A DNA stretch of 64,000 nt, from positions 2,232,001 through 2,296,000 of the forward strand of contig NZ_OU912926.1 of NCBI RefSeq assembly GCF_918378365.1, read 5' to 3'. Source of the stretch: Candidatus Nitrotoga arctica. Its GTDB lineage: Bacteria > Pseudomonadota > Gammaproteobacteria > Burkholderiales > Gallionellaceae. Of this stretch, positions 38,767 through 49,521 are shown piece by piece. Numbering within the stretch: position 1 is the stretch's first letter; each line of letters starts with the position of its first letter. Under the pieces are notes generated by a model. That model did no database searches, was not told the DNA's origin, and saw only the letters and a program-made list of their open reading frames with translations. The translations under genes were made by a program, and so were the position numbers.

Positions 38767-39783
38767 TTAGAGTGTGCGTCCAATCGCTGTAGCGATACCG
38801 CCCAACACGCCCATCAACTTCTTCAACTCTTGCGGAGTCAGCGCCTGATCGGCATCGCACCAAGCCTCACTCGGATTTGGATGCATCTCTACCAACAATC
38901 CATCCGCCCCCGCCGCAATCGCTGCCTGCGACAGCGCCGCGACCATCCATGCCTTGCCGCCGGCGTGTGAAGGATCGACTATTATCGGTAAATGGGTTTC
39001 TTTTTTCATTACCGGAATGGCGGTCACGTCAAGCACGTTGCGGTAATAAGTTTCAAAAGTACGGATACCACGCTCGCAGAATATGATGTTATGGTTGCCG
39101 CCGGCTGCAATGTATTCTGCCGCCATCAGCCACTCGGAAATGGTAGCCGACATGCCGCGTTTGAGAATGACTGGTTTGTTGATACGACCCACTTCTTTGA
39201 GCAGATCGAAATTCTGCATGTTACGAGTGCCGATCTGGATTACGTCGACGTCATTTTCAAGAAAGGTATCCAGCATGCGGACATCCATTAGCTCAGTCAC
39301 AATTGGCAGCTTGAATTTGCTGGCTGCCTGACGGAACATATCCAGCCCTTCAACACCCTTGCCCTGAAAAGTGTAAGGGCTGGTACGAGGCTTAAATGCG
39401 CCTCCACGCATCAAACGGCAGCCTGCCTCACTCACGTACTGGGCGGACAAGTCCATCTGCTGCTGAGTTTCTACTGAGCACGGGCCGGCAATAATCTGGA
39501 TTTGCTTGCCGCCCAGCTGGATGCCGCCGATATCAATCACTGTGTTTTCAGGATGAGATTCGCGCGATACGATCTTATATTGTTTGACTATGTGCATTGC
39601 CGACTCCACTCCAGGCAATGGGGTAAACATTTCTTCGGTCAACTTGCGCTCATCACCAATAGCACCAATCACTGTGCGTTCAATGCCTCGAGAAATATTG
39701 GCATCCAGCCCGGCATCCTTGAGCTTTTTTACCACCACGCTTATTTGATCGTCGGTAACATCCTTGTTCATTACAATAATCAC
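38767..39783 (-). CDS. aroF: 3-deoxy-7-phosphoheptulonate synthase, type I-beta
   Basis: It condenses phosphoenolpyruvate and erythrose 4-phosphate, the entry step of the shikimate pathway. The 338-residue protein has an N-terminal ferredoxin-like regulatory domain ([14 protein letters not shown]..., residues 1-70) of the kind that mediates feedback control in Thermotoga-type enzymes. The barrel follows with [41 protein letters not shown] and DPSHAGG. It starts with GTG and overlaps the hisC stop as GTGA, so the genes are translationally coupled. Confidence 0.93.
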   Translation of the reverse strand: MIIVMNKDVTDDQISVVVKKLKDAGLDANISRGIERTVIGAIGDERKLTEEMFTPLPGVESAMHIVKQYKIVSRESHPENTVIDIGGIQLGGKQIQIIAGPCSVETQQQMDLSAQYVSEAGCRLMRGGAFKPRTSPYTFQGKGVEGLDMFRQAASKFKLPIVTELMDVRMLDTFLENDVDVIQIGTRNMQNFDLLKEVGRINKPVILKRGMSATISEWLMAAEYIAAGGNHNIIFCERGIRTFETYYRNVLDVTAIPVMKKETHLPIIVDPSHAGGKAWMVAALSQAAIAAGADGLLVEMHPNPSEAWCDADQALTPQELKKLMGVLGGIATAIGRTL

Positions 39784-40910
39784 GCTGCTTCTCCTAACGC
39801 CTGCGCCAGCGCAGACAGAAATTTCTCATTTTCACTTTCCAGACCAATGCTCACACGCAAATAATCCGGCATACCGTAGTTTGCAATCGGCCGCACAATC
39901 ACCCCCAATTCCAGCAGGCGACGATACATCTGGCCCGCCCCTTTTCCCCCACTCTCGGCGGGATTCGCAATACGGCAACAGACGAAATTTCCATAAGAGG
40001 GAATGAACTCGAGACCTAATCGCTTCAATCCTTGCGTAATCTGGTTCATGCCAGCCTGGTTCAATTCGCAAGTTTGCCTTACAAAATCCTCGTCCTGTAA
40101 CGCCGCTACAGCAGCAGCCTGCGCTACGCTGTTGACATTGAACGGTTGCCGCACCCGGTTCAACATGTCCGCTACCAACTCACCTGCCAATGCATAACCC
40201 ACGCGTAAACCGGCCAAACCATATGCCTTGGAGAAAGTGCGGGAAATGATCAAGTTGGGAAATTCGCGCAACCAGCTCACACTATCGTAACGCAAATTTT
40301 GCGGTAGATATTCGTTGTATGCCTCATCCAACACTACCAACACCTGCGGCGGCACTGCACGCAGAAAATCCAGCAATTCCACCGCACCGAGAAAAGTACC
40401 CGTGGGATTATTCGGATTTGCGATGAACACCATCTTCACCTTATGCTGCACCGCAGCTTGCAGCATTGCGGAAAGATCGTGGCCAAACCCTTTAGTAGCT
40501 GGCACGCTGATGCCGGTAGCGCCTGCGGCTTGCGTAGCCAGCGCATATACCGCGAAAGCATGATCAGCATAAACCACCTTGTCGCCCGGTGCGAGGAAAG
40601 CGCGTGCGGCCAATTCCAATAAATCATTGGAACCATTTCCCAACACAATGCATGCAAATTCAATCTGATATCGTTCAGACAATGCTGTCTTCAGATCGAA
40701 ACCACTGCCATCGGGATAACGCGCGATGTCGCTCATCGCCGCATGCATCGCGGCCATAGCTAGGGGGCTGGCACCGAGGGGATTCTCATTGGACGCCAAC
40801 TTGACGATGCCACTGATACCGAGCTCCCGCTCCAGCTCGGCAATCGGTTTGCCCGGCTGATAGGGCGCTATGGCGCGAATATAGGGAGGGGCTAGCTCAC
40901 TGTAGTTCAT
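39780..40910 (-). CDS. hisC: Histidinol-phosphate / aromatic aminotransferase
   Basis: This 376-residue class I/II PLP aminotransferase has the lysine-bearing motif [17 protein letters not shown], the NPNNPTGT segment and C-terminal RVSIG. It is HisC2-like. Its place between pheA and aroF-tyrA suggests that it transaminates aromatic keto acids or prephenate as well as, or instead of, imidazole acetol phosphate. Which substrate dominates cannot be told from sequence. Confidence 0.9.
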   Translation of the reverse strand: MNYSELAPPYIRAIAPYQPGKPIAELERELGISGIVKLASNENPLGASPLAMAAMHAAMSDIARYPDGSGFDLKTALSERYQIEFACIVLGNGSNDLLELAARAFLAPGDKVVYADHAFAVYALATQAAGATGISVPATKGFGHDLSAMLQAAVQHKVKMVFIANPNNPTGTFLGAVELLDFLRAVPPQVLVVLDEAYNEYLPQNLRYDSVSWLREFPNLIISRTFSKAYGLAGLRVGYALAGELVADMLNRVRQPFNVNSVAQAAAVAALQDEDFVRQTCELNQAGMNQITQGLKRLGLEFIPSYGNFVCCRIANPAESGGKGAGQMYRRLLELGVIVRPIANYGMPDYLRVSIGLESENEKFLSALAQALGEAA

Positions 40911-41027
40911 TTAATACCTTAATTAATTTCGTTTCTGTCATTACCAATAGAAGCAGGCACTCAGTCATTGATAGAACTAAATTTCGTCTTCACGGAATAA
41001 CGATATTTTTAAATTACACAAACGGTT

Positions 41028-42095
41028 TTATAGGGTAGCCGGGTAGGAACCTAGTGTTTTTACGAACGCGGCAACTTGCTTTAATTCAACCAGTGCGGCC
41101 GCCACTTTGGGTTCATGCTGATGCCCTTCAATATCCATATAAAACACATATTCCCACACGCCGGAACGCGCCGGGCGAGATTCCAGCTTGGTCATACTGA
41201 CGTCATTTTTGGCCAGCGGCGCTAGCAAATCGTAAACCGCGCCCGGACGATTAGGTGCGGACAGGACCAGTGAGGTTTTATCCTTGCCGGATGGCGCCAC
41301 CTCCTGATTTCCGATGACCAAAAAGCGCGTGGTATTGCGCGCGTCGTCCTCAATATTTTCAGCCAATAATGGAATGCCGTAACTTTTGGCTGCCTTTGCG
41401 CTTGCGATCGCCGCACTATCTTCCTGCTGTTCCAAAGCCAGAAGAATCGCCTTGGTATTGCTGCCAACTGGCACGCGCTCAACATTAGGCAAATTCGTAT
41501 TCAGCCAGACTTGGCACTGCCCCAAAGACTGTGAATGCGAAAACACACGCTTGATGGCAGAAAGGTCAGTTACCCGCGACATCAAGCATTGATGCACCGG
41601 CAACATTACTTCACCACACACCTTGAGCGGGCTTTGCAACAACAAATCCAGCGTACGCCCGATAGCACCCTCTGTGGAATTTTCCACCGGCACTACCCCA
41701 TAATGTGCCTTGCCGCTTTCTACAGTTTGAAAGACTTCATCTATCGAAACACACGGCTTACTCAGCACTGCGTGACCAAAACGTTTCTCTACTGCTTCCT
41801 GGCTGAAAGTTCCACTGGGTCCTAAATATGCAACACATAGCTGCGTTTCTAATGCACGGCAGTGAGACATGATCTCGGTAAATAATTGCGTGATACTCTG
41901 ATTCGGCAAAGGACCAAGATTGTTGCTAACCATACACTGCAATATCTGCGCCTCGCGCTCTGGCCGCAACACCGTATTTTCACCCTTAAGATGACCGATT
42001 TGACTTGCCAGCGCCGCGCGCTGGTTGAGCAACTTGAGCAAATCTTCGTCAATCCAGTCGATTTGATCGCGGTATTTCTTGAGTTCATCACTCAT
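41028..42095 (-). CDS. pheA: Bifunctional chorismate mutase / prephenate dehydratase
   Basis: It converts chorismate to prephenate and then to phenylpyruvate. The 355-residue protein has an AroQ-type mutase (residues 1-85, KYRDQIDWIDEDLLKLLNQRA), a dehydratase domain with YLGPSGTFS and the catalytic NTTRF, and a C-terminal ACT domain with PNRPGAVYDLL and LESRP, the phenylalanine-binding signatures. Feedback inhibition by phenylalanine is therefore expected. It follows serA by 19 bases. Confidence 0.95.
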   Translation of the reverse strand: MSDELKKYRDQIDWIDEDLLKLLNQRAALASQIGHLKGENTVLRPEREAQILQCMVSNNLGPLPNQSITQLFTEIMSHCRALETQLCVAYLGPSGTFSQEAVEKRFGHAVLSKPCVSIDEVFQTVESGKAHYGVVPVENSTEGAIGRTLDLLLQSPLKVCGEVMLPVHQCLMSRVTDLSAIKRVFSHSQSLGQCQVWLNTNLPNVERVPVGSNTKAILLALEQQEDSAAIASAKAAKSYGIPLLAENIEDDARNTTRFLVIGNQEVAPSGKDKTSLVLSAPNRPGAVYDLLAPLAKNDVSMTKLESRPARSGVWEYVFYMDIEGHQHEPKVAAALVELKQVAAFVKTLGSYPATL

Positions 42096-42114
42096 TACTC
42101 ATACATCCTATTGC

Positions 42115-43299
42115 TTAAGCATCCAAGGGCAAGTCGCGTACCATGAGCACACCCGGAATGGCGGCAAGCTGCGCGATCATCTCAGGAGGGGTGGCGATAT
42201 CTGTATCGACCAGGGTATAAGCCATCTCGCCACGCGACTTGTTTATCATATTGTGGATATTAATGCCGGCTCCGGCCAATGCAGTAGAAATCTGTCCGAG
42301 CATATTCGGCACGTTGGCGTTAGCGATGGCGATACGGAAAGACGATTCACGCGGCATATTTACAGTCGGGAAATTTACCGTATTGTTCAAGTTACCGTGC
42401 TCCAGATAGTCGCGCACTTGCTCCGCCACCATTACCGCACAATTGTCTTCAGCCTCTTGCGTGGACGCACCCAGATGAGGCAGCGCAATAACTGCCGGAT
42501 TGTCCTGCGTCTTCTGCATGGGAAAATCGCAAACATAATAGCGAATACGTTTGGCGGCGATACCCGCCAGCACTGCGTCTTCATCCACGATACCATCACG
42601 CGCAAAATTCAGCAGCACGCTTCCTGGTTTCATCGCTTGTACGCGCTGGTCATTAATCAAACCTCGTGTAGCATCCAACAAGGGAATGTGCAGAGTAACG
42701 AAATCGCTCTGCTTAAGCAGATCTTCTATGCTGTGCGCTTTCTTCACCTGCGAAGGCAGTCCCCAGGCTCCTTCCACGGTAATGTCAGGATCGTAACCCA
42801 CCACTTGCATGCCCAAGCCAATGGCGGCATCCGCCACCAGACGGCCAATGGCGCCCAAACCAATAATGCCCAAGGTACGACCACGCAATTCAATACCTGC
42901 ATAATGCTTTTTGCCATCCTCGACCAGCTTGTGCAGCGTAGCGTCATCACCCTTCAAATTGGCGGTGAAATGCAGCGCAGCAATCATATTGCGCGAAGCC
43001 AGCAACATACCCGCGATAACCAACTCCTTCACTGCGTTGGCATTAGCACCCGCAGCGTTAAAAACCGGTACGCCTCGCGCATTCATCTTTTTAACTGGCA
43101 CATTATTCGTACCAGCGCCCGCGCGGGCGATGGCTTTCACACTAGCCGGAATGTTCATCTCCAGCATATTGTGCGAGCGCACCAGAATCGCATCGGGTTC
43201 TGTAATATCGCTGTCAACGATATAATTTGCAGCGGGCAAGCGGTTTAGACCTACCGTTGAAATTTTATTTAACGTCAGTACCTTAAAAGTTTTAGCCAT
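42115..43299 (-). CDS. serA: D-3-phosphoglycerate dehydrogenase
   Basis: First enzyme of serine synthesis, oxidising 3-phosphoglycerate. I use the ATG at 43299 (394 residues), which overlaps the serC stop in ATGGCTAA. The NAD site GIIGLGAIGRLV, catalytic NFARDGIVDEDAVL and PHLGASTQEAEDN are present, followed by a C-terminal ACT domain (FRIAIANANVPNMLGQIS...), suggesting serine feedback. A serA inside the serC-pheA interval is an addition to the more usual gyrA-serC-pheA order and puts the two serine genes together. Confidence 0.94.
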   Translation of the reverse strand: MAKTFKVLTLNKISTVGLNRLPAANYIVDSDITEPDAILVRSHNMLEMNIPASVKAIARAGAGTNNVPVKKMNARGVPVFNAAGANANAVKELVIAGMLLASRNMIAALHFTANLKGDDATLHKLVEDGKKHYAGIELRGRTLGIIGLGAIGRLVADAAIGLGMQVVGYDPDITVEGAWGLPSQVKKAHSIEDLLKQSDFVTLHIPLLDATRGLINDQRVQAMKPGSVLLNFARDGIVDEDAVLAGIAAKRIRYYVCDFPMQKTQDNPAVIALPHLGASTQEAEDNCAVMVAEQVRDYLEHGNLNNTVNFPTVNMPRESSFRIAIANANVPNMLGQISTALAGAGINIHNMINKSRGEMAYTLVDTDIATPPEMIAQLAAIPGVLMVRDLPLDA

Positions 43300-44374
43300 G
43301 TTGCTTTGCAAAATGTGTTATGAAATCAACCAATGTCTGCACACCTTCCAGGGGCATCGCATTGTAAATGGAAGCGCGCATACCACCGACAGAGCGATGT
43401 CCCTTCAGTTGCAATAGACCGTGCGTATCTGCCTGTTTGAGAAACTCGCCATCCAGACTGGCATCTTTCAGGGTAAACGGCACGTTCATGCGTGAACGAT
43501 CCGACTTGACCACCGGGCAATTGTAAAAACCGTTGCTAGCGTCAATCGCCTGATACAGCAGGTTTGCTTTGCTGATGTTGGTCTGCTCCATCTGCGCTAA
43601 TCCGCCATTGCGCTTGAGCCACTGAAATACCAGCCCGGCCATGTAAATGCCGTAAGTGGGAGGCGTGTTATACATTGATTCATTGTCAGCATGGATCTTG
43701 TAATCCAGCATAGTAGGCGTGCTCGGTGACACATGACCAATCAGGTCTTCGCGTACGATAACAATACACAATCCAGCCGGACCAATGTTTTTCTGCGCTC
43801 CAGCATAAATCAGGCCATATTTAGATACATCAATCTGGCGCGATATAATGTTAGATGACATGTCTGCAACCAAAGGAATTCCACCGGTTTCCGGAACCCA
43901 ATTGAATTCGACTCCGCCTATCGTCTCATTCGACGTGTAATGCAAGTAGGCTGCATTTGGATCACATTGCCAAGTATCAAACGCCGGCACATTAATGAAA
44001 TTCTTGTCCGCGCCACTGGCCACTATATTTACATTGCTAAATTTTTTAGCCTCGGCTATCGCTTTCTTGGACCACTCACCAGTATTAACGTAATCAGCAG
44101 AAGACTTGCCACGCAACAGATTCAGCGGAATCATGGCGAATTGCAAATGCGCCCCGCCTTGCAGGAATAGCACCTTGTAATTAGTCGGGATAGCAAGCAA
44201 ACCACGTAGGTCACTTTCCGCCGCAGCTGCGATACCCATGAACTCTTTGCCGCGGTGGCTCATTTCCATAACTGACATGCCACTGCCATGCCAGTCCAGC
44301 AACTCCTCACGTGCCTGTTGCAATACCTCATGCGGTAATACTGCGGGACCTGCGCTGAAATTATAAATTGTCAT
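43292..44374 (-). CDS. serC: Phosphoserine aminotransferase
   Basis: A PLP enzyme making phosphoserine, also used in pyridoxine synthesis. The 360-residue protein begins MTIYNFSAGPAVLP and has the PLP lysine in YAGAQKNIGPAGL and the conserved GWHGSG-like region (LDWHGSGMSVMEMSHR). It lies 26 bases after gyrA and overlaps serA by 8 bases. Confidence 0.96.
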   Translation of the reverse strand: MTIYNFSAGPAVLPHEVLQQAREELLDWHGSGMSVMEMSHRGKEFMGIAAAAESDLRGLLAIPTNYKVLFLQGGAHLQFAMIPLNLLRGKSSADYVNTGEWSKKAIAEAKKFSNVNIVASGADKNFINVPAFDTWQCDPNAAYLHYTSNETIGGVEFNWVPETGGIPLVADMSSNIISRQIDVSKYGLIYAGAQKNIGPAGLCIVIVREDLIGHVSPSTPTMLDYKIHADNESMYNTPPTYGIYMAGLVFQWLKRNGGLAQMEQTNISKANLLYQAIDASNGFYNCPVVKSDRSRMNVPFTLKDASLDGEFLKQADTHGLLQLKGHRSVGGMRASIYNAMPLEGVQTLVDFITHFAKQHG

Positions 44375-44400
44375 AACTTGTTTATTCTTTAATCTGGTCT

Positions 44401-46980
44401 TTAATCTGGTTTGATTAAATGGGAAAGATCTTCCGGCTCAGGATCGGCAATGCGGCTCAAGCCCGCCAGTTTGTCGTCTTTGCCTAAATTAATTAATGTC
44501 ACGCCTTGCGTAGAACGGCTCATTTCACGGATTTCCTTGACGCGAGTGCGGATTAGTACGCCATTCGTACCAATCAACATGATTTCATCTTCCTCGTTTA
44601 CCAGTGTAGCCGCGACAACCTTGCCATTCCGGGCAGAAGTTTGAATCGCAATCATGCCCTGAGTACCACGACCATGGCGTGTATATTCTGAAATCGGCGT
44701 GCGCTTGCCGTAGCCGTTCTCGGTCGCAGTTAATACCGCCTGGCTTTCATCGCCCGCCACCAGGAGCGCAATTACATGGTGCTTCGCGGCCAGCTTCATG
44801 CCGCGCACACCGCGCGACACACGCCCCATGGAACGTACATCATTTTCGTCAAAACGTACCGCTTTGCCACCATTGGAAAATAGCATTACGTCATGCTTGC
44901 CATCAGTCAATGCCACGCCGATCAGATAATCGCCTTCATCCAGGTTGATGGCGATGATGCCAGCCTTGCGCGGGTTGGCGAAATCAGATAACGCGGTTTT
45001 TTTCACCGTGCCTTTGGCGGTGGCAAAAAATACATATTGATCGTCCGAGAATACTTTTACCGGCAGAATCGCGTTGATCTTCTCGCCACTTTCCAGCGGC
45101 AACAGATTAACAATTGGCCTGCCGCGGGCAGTACGGGCACCCTGCGGTACGTCGTATACCTTGATCCAATACACTCGGCCCCGGCTGGAGAAGCACAGAA
45201 TATAATCGTGCGTATTAGCGATAAACAGGTTATCTACAAAATCGTCCTCTTTAGGAGGAGCAGCCTGTTTGCCACGACCACCACGCTTCTGCGCCACATA
45301 TTCCGCTAACGGCTGTGCTTTCATGTAACCGCCATGCGACATCGTAACCACCACGTCTTCCGGCGTAATCAGGTCTTCCATACTCATATCTTGTGTATGG
45401 GTGACAATTTCGCTACGGCGCTTGTCGCCGTATTGCGCTTTAATCGCAACCAGCTCGTCAATGATAATTTGCGTTACGCGCTCTGGCTTGGCCAGGATAT
45501 CGAGCAAATCGATGATCTTATCCATCACTTCGCGATATTCGCTTACAATTTTATCTTGCTCCAGCCCGGTTAAACGCTGCAAGCGCAGCTCCAGAATAGC
45601 TTGCGCTTGCATGTCCGAAAGCCGATAGGCGCGCTGCTCACCCTGCCCTGACATACCGAATTCCGGCGCCAGACTTTCCGGACGCGATGCATCGCTAACC
45701 CGGCTTAGCAATTCCTCAACCAGTGTCGATCGCCATGATCGCGCCATCAAACCCTGCTTGGCAATCGCAGGCGTCGCGGCCGCTTTAATCAGCGCAATAA
45801 TTTCGTCGACGTTGGAGAGTGCAACTGCCAAACCTTCCAGAATATGGCCCCGATCCCGCGCCTTGCGCAAATCAAATATCGTACGCCGCGTTACCACTTC
45901 GCGCCGATGACGCAGGAAGGCATCCAGGAATTGCTTCAAGTTAAGCAGCTTGGGCTGGCCGTCGATCAAGGCCACCATATTCATGCCGAAACTGTCTTGC
46001 AGCTGGGTCATTTTAAACAATTGATTGAGTATTACTTCCGGCATTTCATTGCGCTTTAGTTCAATCACAGCACGCATTCCGGACTTATCCGATTCGTCGC
46101 GAATTTCGGAAATTCCCTCAATTTTCTTTTCGCGCACCAGCTCGCCTATCTTCATTAGCAAGGTGGCTTTATTCACTTGATAGGGCAATTCATCAATAAT
46201 GATGGCTTGGCGGTTATTCCCCTTTTCGATATCTTCGAAATGAGTGCGCGCGCGCATTACCACGCGTCCGCGACCAGTTCGGTAACCTTCTTTTACCCCG
46301 GCCAAACCATAAATAAAACCCGCTGTTGGAAAATCAGGTGCTGGAATAAATTCTATCAATTGCTCGATATCCAGATCAGGAGTTTTCAGTAGCGCCAGAC
46401 AGGCATCAATCACCTCGCCTAGATTGTGCGGTGGAATATTAGTCGCCATACCGACCGCAATACCGGTTGAACCATTGACCAAGAGATTAGGGAAACGCGC
46501 CGGGAACACCAGCGGCTCATGCTCGGAGCCATCGTAATTGGGTCCGAAATCCACGGTCTCCTTATCCAGATCTGCCAGCAACTCGTGGGCAATACGCGCC
46601 ATGCGAATTTCGGTATAACGCATCGCCGCTGCGTTATCACCGTCCACCGAACCAAAGTTACCCTGACCGTCCACCAAAGGATAACGTAGCGAAAAGGTCT
46701 GCGCCATACGAACGATAGTGTCATACACCGCCGTATCTCCATGCGGATGATATTTACCGATCACATCACCGACAATACGCGCCGATTTTTTGTAAGCCTT
46801 GTTCCAGTCGTTGGATAGTTCGTGCATGGAAAACAACGCGCGGCGATGTACCGGTTTAAGTCCATCACGCACATCGGGCAAGGCGCGCCCAACAATCACG
46901 CTCATTGCGTAATCGAGATACGACTTGCGCATCTCCCCTTCAAGACTGACTACCAGAATTTCTTTAGCGAATTGTTCCAT
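44401..46980 (-). CDS. gyrA: DNA gyrase subunit A
   Basis: The breakage-rejoining subunit of gyrase. The 859-residue protein has catalytic Tyr122 (AAMRYTE), the quinolone pocket with Thr83 and Asp87 ([10 protein letters not shown]; numbering equals E. coli), and C-terminal beta-propeller blades with the GyrA-box QKRGGRGKQ near 560. Thr at 83 is the normal residue in a number of bacteria. It heads the long operon that ends with tyrA. Confidence 0.97.
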   Translation of the reverse strand: MEQFAKEILVVSLEGEMRKSYLDYAMSVIVGRALPDVRDGLKPVHRRALFSMHELSNDWNKAYKKSARIVGDVIGKYHPHGDTAVYDTIVRMAQTFSLRYPLVDGQGNFGSVDGDNAAAMRYTEIRMARIAHELLADLDKETVDFGPNYDGSEHEPLVFPARFPNLLVNGSTGIAVGMATNIPPHNLGEVIDACLALLKTPDLDIEQLIEFIPAPDFPTAGFIYGLAGVKEGYRTGRGRVVMRARTHFEDIEKGNNRQAIIIDELPYQVNKATLLMKIGELVREKKIEGISEIRDESDKSGMRAVIELKRNEMPEVILNQLFKMTQLQDSFGMNMVALIDGQPKLLNLKQFLDAFLRHRREVVTRRTIFDLRKARDRGHILEGLAVALSNVDEIIALIKAAATPAIAKQGLMARSWRSTLVEELLSRVSDASRPESLAPEFGMSGQGEQRAYRLSDMQAQAILELRLQRLTGLEQDKIVSEYREVMDKIIDLLDILAKPERVTQIIIDELVAIKAQYGDKRRSEIVTHTQDMSMEDLITPEDVVVTMSHGGYMKAQPLAEYVAQKRGGRGKQAAPPKEDDFVDNLFIANTHDYILCFSSRGRVYWIKVYDVPQGARTARGRPIVNLLPLESGEKINAILPVKVFSDDQYVFFATAKGTVKKTALSDFANPRKAGIIAINLDEGDYLIGVALTDGKHDVMLFSNGGKAVRFDENDVRSMGRVSRGVRGMKLAAKHHVIALLVAGDESQAVLTATENGYGKRTPISEYTRHGRGTQGMIAIQTSARNGKVVAATLVNEEDEIMLIGTNGVLIRTRVKEIREMSRSTQGVTLINLGKDDKLAGLSRIADPEPEDLSHLIKPD

Positions 46981-47163
46981 AGGTATAGCGGATGCTCTAA
47001 AATTTCTTGTAAAACAATTCGTAAGTTTAACATGCCCATCTCAAGCGAGCCAAAACATAATTTCTTTGCTGCGCAGCACCTGAAATTAAGTCGCCTGATT
47101 GGCTGGCGGTTCAAGACAAGTTTTGTTACATTCTGCCCTTCATTCCGAATTTATGAGCACATC

Positions 47164-47859
47164 ATGACCAATGCTGATCCGCTTGAACTGGAAAAATTTA
47201 GTCAGCTTGCCCACCGCTGGTGGGATTCCAATAGTGAATTCAAACCACTACATGAAATCAACCCGCTGCGCCTGAACTATATCAACCGTATCGCGGCCCT
47301 GGCCGGCAAAACTGTGCTGGATGTCGGCTGCGGCGGCGGCATTCTGTCGGAAAGTATGGCCACACTTGGCGCGCAGGTGACGGGCATTGATCTGGGTGAG
47401 AAGGCACTGCAAGTTGCCAGACTGCACTTGCTGGAAAGTGGCCAACAGGTGAACTACCGCAACATCGCCGTGGAAGACCTGGCGGCAGAACAGCCAGGCC
47501 ACTACGATGTGGTCACTTGCATGGAATTGCTCGAACATGTACCCGATCCCTCCAGCACCGTGGCTGCTTGCGCGCAACTAACCAAGCCAGGTGGTCACGT
47601 ATTCTTTTCCACCCTCAACCGCAACCCAAAGTCCTACCTTTTCGCGGTAATCGGCGCGGAATATTTACTTCATTTGCTGCCGCGAGGCACGCACGATTAT
47701 GCTAAATTTATCAAACCGTCCGAACTCGCACAATCTTGCCGCAATGCAGGGCTTAACATAAGCGACATCAGCGGTATGAGTTACCACCCTCTTTATAAAA
47801 CCTACTCAATCGGCCAGAACACTGACGTCAACTACCTGCTCGCCTGTCGTCGTGACTAG
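47164..47859 (+). CDS. ubiG: Ubiquinone biosynthesis O-methyltransferase
   Basis: UbiG carries out both O-methylations in ubiquinone synthesis. The 231-residue start at 47164 gives the conserved [21 protein letters not shown]; the open frame extends upstream to 46822 over gyrA DNA without homology. The SAM site [13 protein letters not shown] and the membrane-contact segment ([22 protein letters not shown]) are typical. Its last 8 bases overlap the gph start. Confidence 0.95.
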   Translation: MTNADPLELEKFSQLAHRWWDSNSEFKPLHEINPLRLNYINRIAALAGKTVLDVGCGGGILSESMATLGAQVTGIDLGEKALQVARLHLLESGQQVNYRNIAVEDLAAEQPGHYDVVTCMELLEHVPDPSSTVAACAQLTKPGGHVFFSTLNRNPKSYLFAVIGAEYLLHLLPRGTHDYAKFIKPSELAQSCRNAGLNISDISGMSYHPLYKTYSIGQNTDVNYLLACRRD

Positions 47860-48505
47860 TGCCGTACTGTTCGATCTCGACGGCACTTTTGCTGACACGG
47901 CACCCGACCTGGGCGCCGCCCTAAACCATCTGCTCAACCTGCATGGCAGGCCACCTTTGCCTTTGGAAACAATCCGCCCGCAAGCATCGCATGGCTCCCT
48001 TGGCTTGCTAAAACTGGGTTTTAACATTGAGCCAAACGCGCCAACTTTTACGAATTTACGCGATGGCTTCCTGGATTATTATGCCAGCCATATTTGTGTC
48101 CATACCACCCTGTTCCCAGGAATGGCGGAACTGATCGAAGTACTGGAACAACGTGGCTTGCCGTGGGGCATCGTCACCAACAAACCCCATCGCTTCACCC
48201 TACCGCTGATGCAAGCGCTGGGCTATGCACAGCGCGCTGCCTGCCTGATCAGCGGCGACACATGCGCACGTGCCAAGCCCTTCCCGGATTCGCTACTGAA
48301 GGCCAGTGAATTGCTGAAAATCGCACCAAAGCTCTGCCTGTATCTGGGTGATGACAAGCGCGATGCGGAAGCGGCGCAGGCTGCCGGAATGCGCTGCGTC
48401 ATCGCCCGCTATGGTTACAACAGTTCTCCGGAGGAATTATCCAATTGGCCGGCGCAAGGCGAAATTGATTTACCATCTCAACTATTACAGCATTTAAGAG
48501 ATTGA
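47852..48505 (+). CDS. gph: Phosphoglycolate phosphatase (HAD family)
   Basis: The 217-residue HAD hydrolase has the nucleophile motif [10 protein letters not shown] with Asp8 and Asp10, a helical cap, the motif II Thr (GIVTNK), Lys in ARAKPFP and [10 protein letters not shown]. It starts at a GTG that overlaps the ubiG stop (GTGACTAG). The ubiG-gph pairing is common in proteobacteria. Substrate preference for phosphoglycolate is inferred from this context; other small phosphates are possible. Confidence 0.88.
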   Translation: MTSAVLFDLDGTFADTAPDLGAALNHLLNLHGRPPLPLETIRPQASHGSLGLLKLGFNIEPNAPTFTNLRDGFLDYYASHICVHTTLFPGMAELIEVLEQRGLPWGIVTNKPHRFTLPLMQALGYAQRAACLISGDTCARAKPFPDSLLKASELLKIAPKLCLYLGDDKRDAEAAQAAGMRCVIARYGYNSSPEELSNWPAQGEIDLPSQLLQHLRD

Positions 48506-48679
48506 AAAATCTGGTAATTTCATGAGGTGAATAGAGAAGACAAAATGATTGCTTTAGCAGGCTCTGCCACCTTTCACTGTATGGTACGAACGCGAGGAAA
48601 CTAATGTTGTCGGGTCGACGTTTGCATGTCAGTGCACTCAAATGTAAAGTGCATAATATGACCTTGCGCTGACTACATC

Positions 48680-49165
48680 ATGGCCAAAATTATCCTTAAG
48701 ATTTCCATCCTGCTATTCATCATTCTCCCGGTAGTTATCATCATTGCGGGACAGGCTGGCTTATTCAATGGAAAACGTCCAACCGATCTTGGCCTGCGTG
48801 ATGGCAAGCTAAAAGCACCTCTTGCAGAATCATCCAATAGTATTTCCAGCCAAGCGGCACTATACCCGCACAGCGACTACCACATCATTGCTCCGCTCAC
48901 ATATCAAGGTGACGGTAAAGCCGCCTTTGTCAAACTGACTAATATAGTGCGCAACATAAATAACACAACGGTGATTACCGCAGAACCAACTTATTTATAC
49001 GCCGAATTCCAGAGCCGTCTAATGAAATTCACCGATGACGTAGAATTTGCACTCGATGAACAGGCTGACGTTATTAACATGCGCTCTGCGTCACGCCTAG
49101 GCAAGAATGATTTTGGAACGAACAGGAAGAGACTAGAAGCTATTCGTGCAATATTTGGAAGTTGA
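48680..49165 (+). CDS. DUF1499 family protein with N-terminal membrane anchor
   Basis: The 161-residue protein starts with a hydrophobic segment (residues 5-27) and then follows the DUF1499 pattern: GLFNGKRPTDLGLRDGKLKA, an internal YLYAEFQSRLMKFTDDVEF, and RSASRLGKNDFGTNRKRLEAIR at the end. The family is widespread and of unknown function. It is probably held in the inner membrane facing the periplasm. Confidence 0.85.
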   Translation: MAKIILKISILLFIILPVVIIIAGQAGLFNGKRPTDLGLRDGKLKAPLAESSNSISSQAALYPHSDYHIIAPLTYQGDGKAAFVKLTNIVRNINNTTVITAEPTYLYAEFQSRLMKFTDDVEFALDEQADVINMRSASRLGKNDFGTNRKRLEAIRAIFGS

Positions 49166-49521
49166 CGAGGCGTAATCATGTCCACATCGCAGATAACGGA
49201 ATCCTCCCGACAACCATCGTTGCGCCAGCGTATGAGCGCTGGGTTAACTCTTCCGAGAAAAAATTACAACCGACAACCGTCGCACTGATGCATTCGGCCT
49301 GATATTCAACTCCGACTGTTCAACTCCGGCCCGCGCCATAACGGATCCACTTCCGCCACATCCATAACCACAAAACTAGCAAGCTCATTATCAAAGATGA
49401 AGTGAAAGTTGAAATTCTCGTTCGTACATCATCTTGATAATTTGTGTTGAGATAAGTAATTTGAGCCGCGCAATAATATGCGTTGTGGTAGGGTATGTAC
49501 CCTACTATAAAGGGTGACAAA
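49166..49521. other. Intergenic region before the lipoprotein gene
   Basis: No supported gene. A 36-codon frame starting at an ATG near 49178 (MSTSQITESSRQ...) has no clear ribosome site. The promoter-operator of the next gene is at the right end. Confidence 0.45.
49483..49511 (+). promoter_or_regulatory. Promoter with palindromic operator in the spacer
   Basis: TTGTGG (49483-49488) and TATAAA (49506-49511) are 17 bases apart. The space between them is filled by GTAGGGTA-TG-TACCCTAC (49488-49505), 8-base arms of perfect inverted symmetry. A repressor bound there would block the polymerase. The regulator is not identifiable. Confidence 0.5.

Noticed and set aside
42079..43248. 389-codon plus-strand frame opposite serA
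   Set aside because: Exact shadow of serA, whose NAD site and ACT domain are unmistakable.
46711..46740. GyrA Thr83 considered as a quinolone-resistance change
   Set aside because: Thr is the natural residue at this position in a number of species and Asp87 is unchanged.
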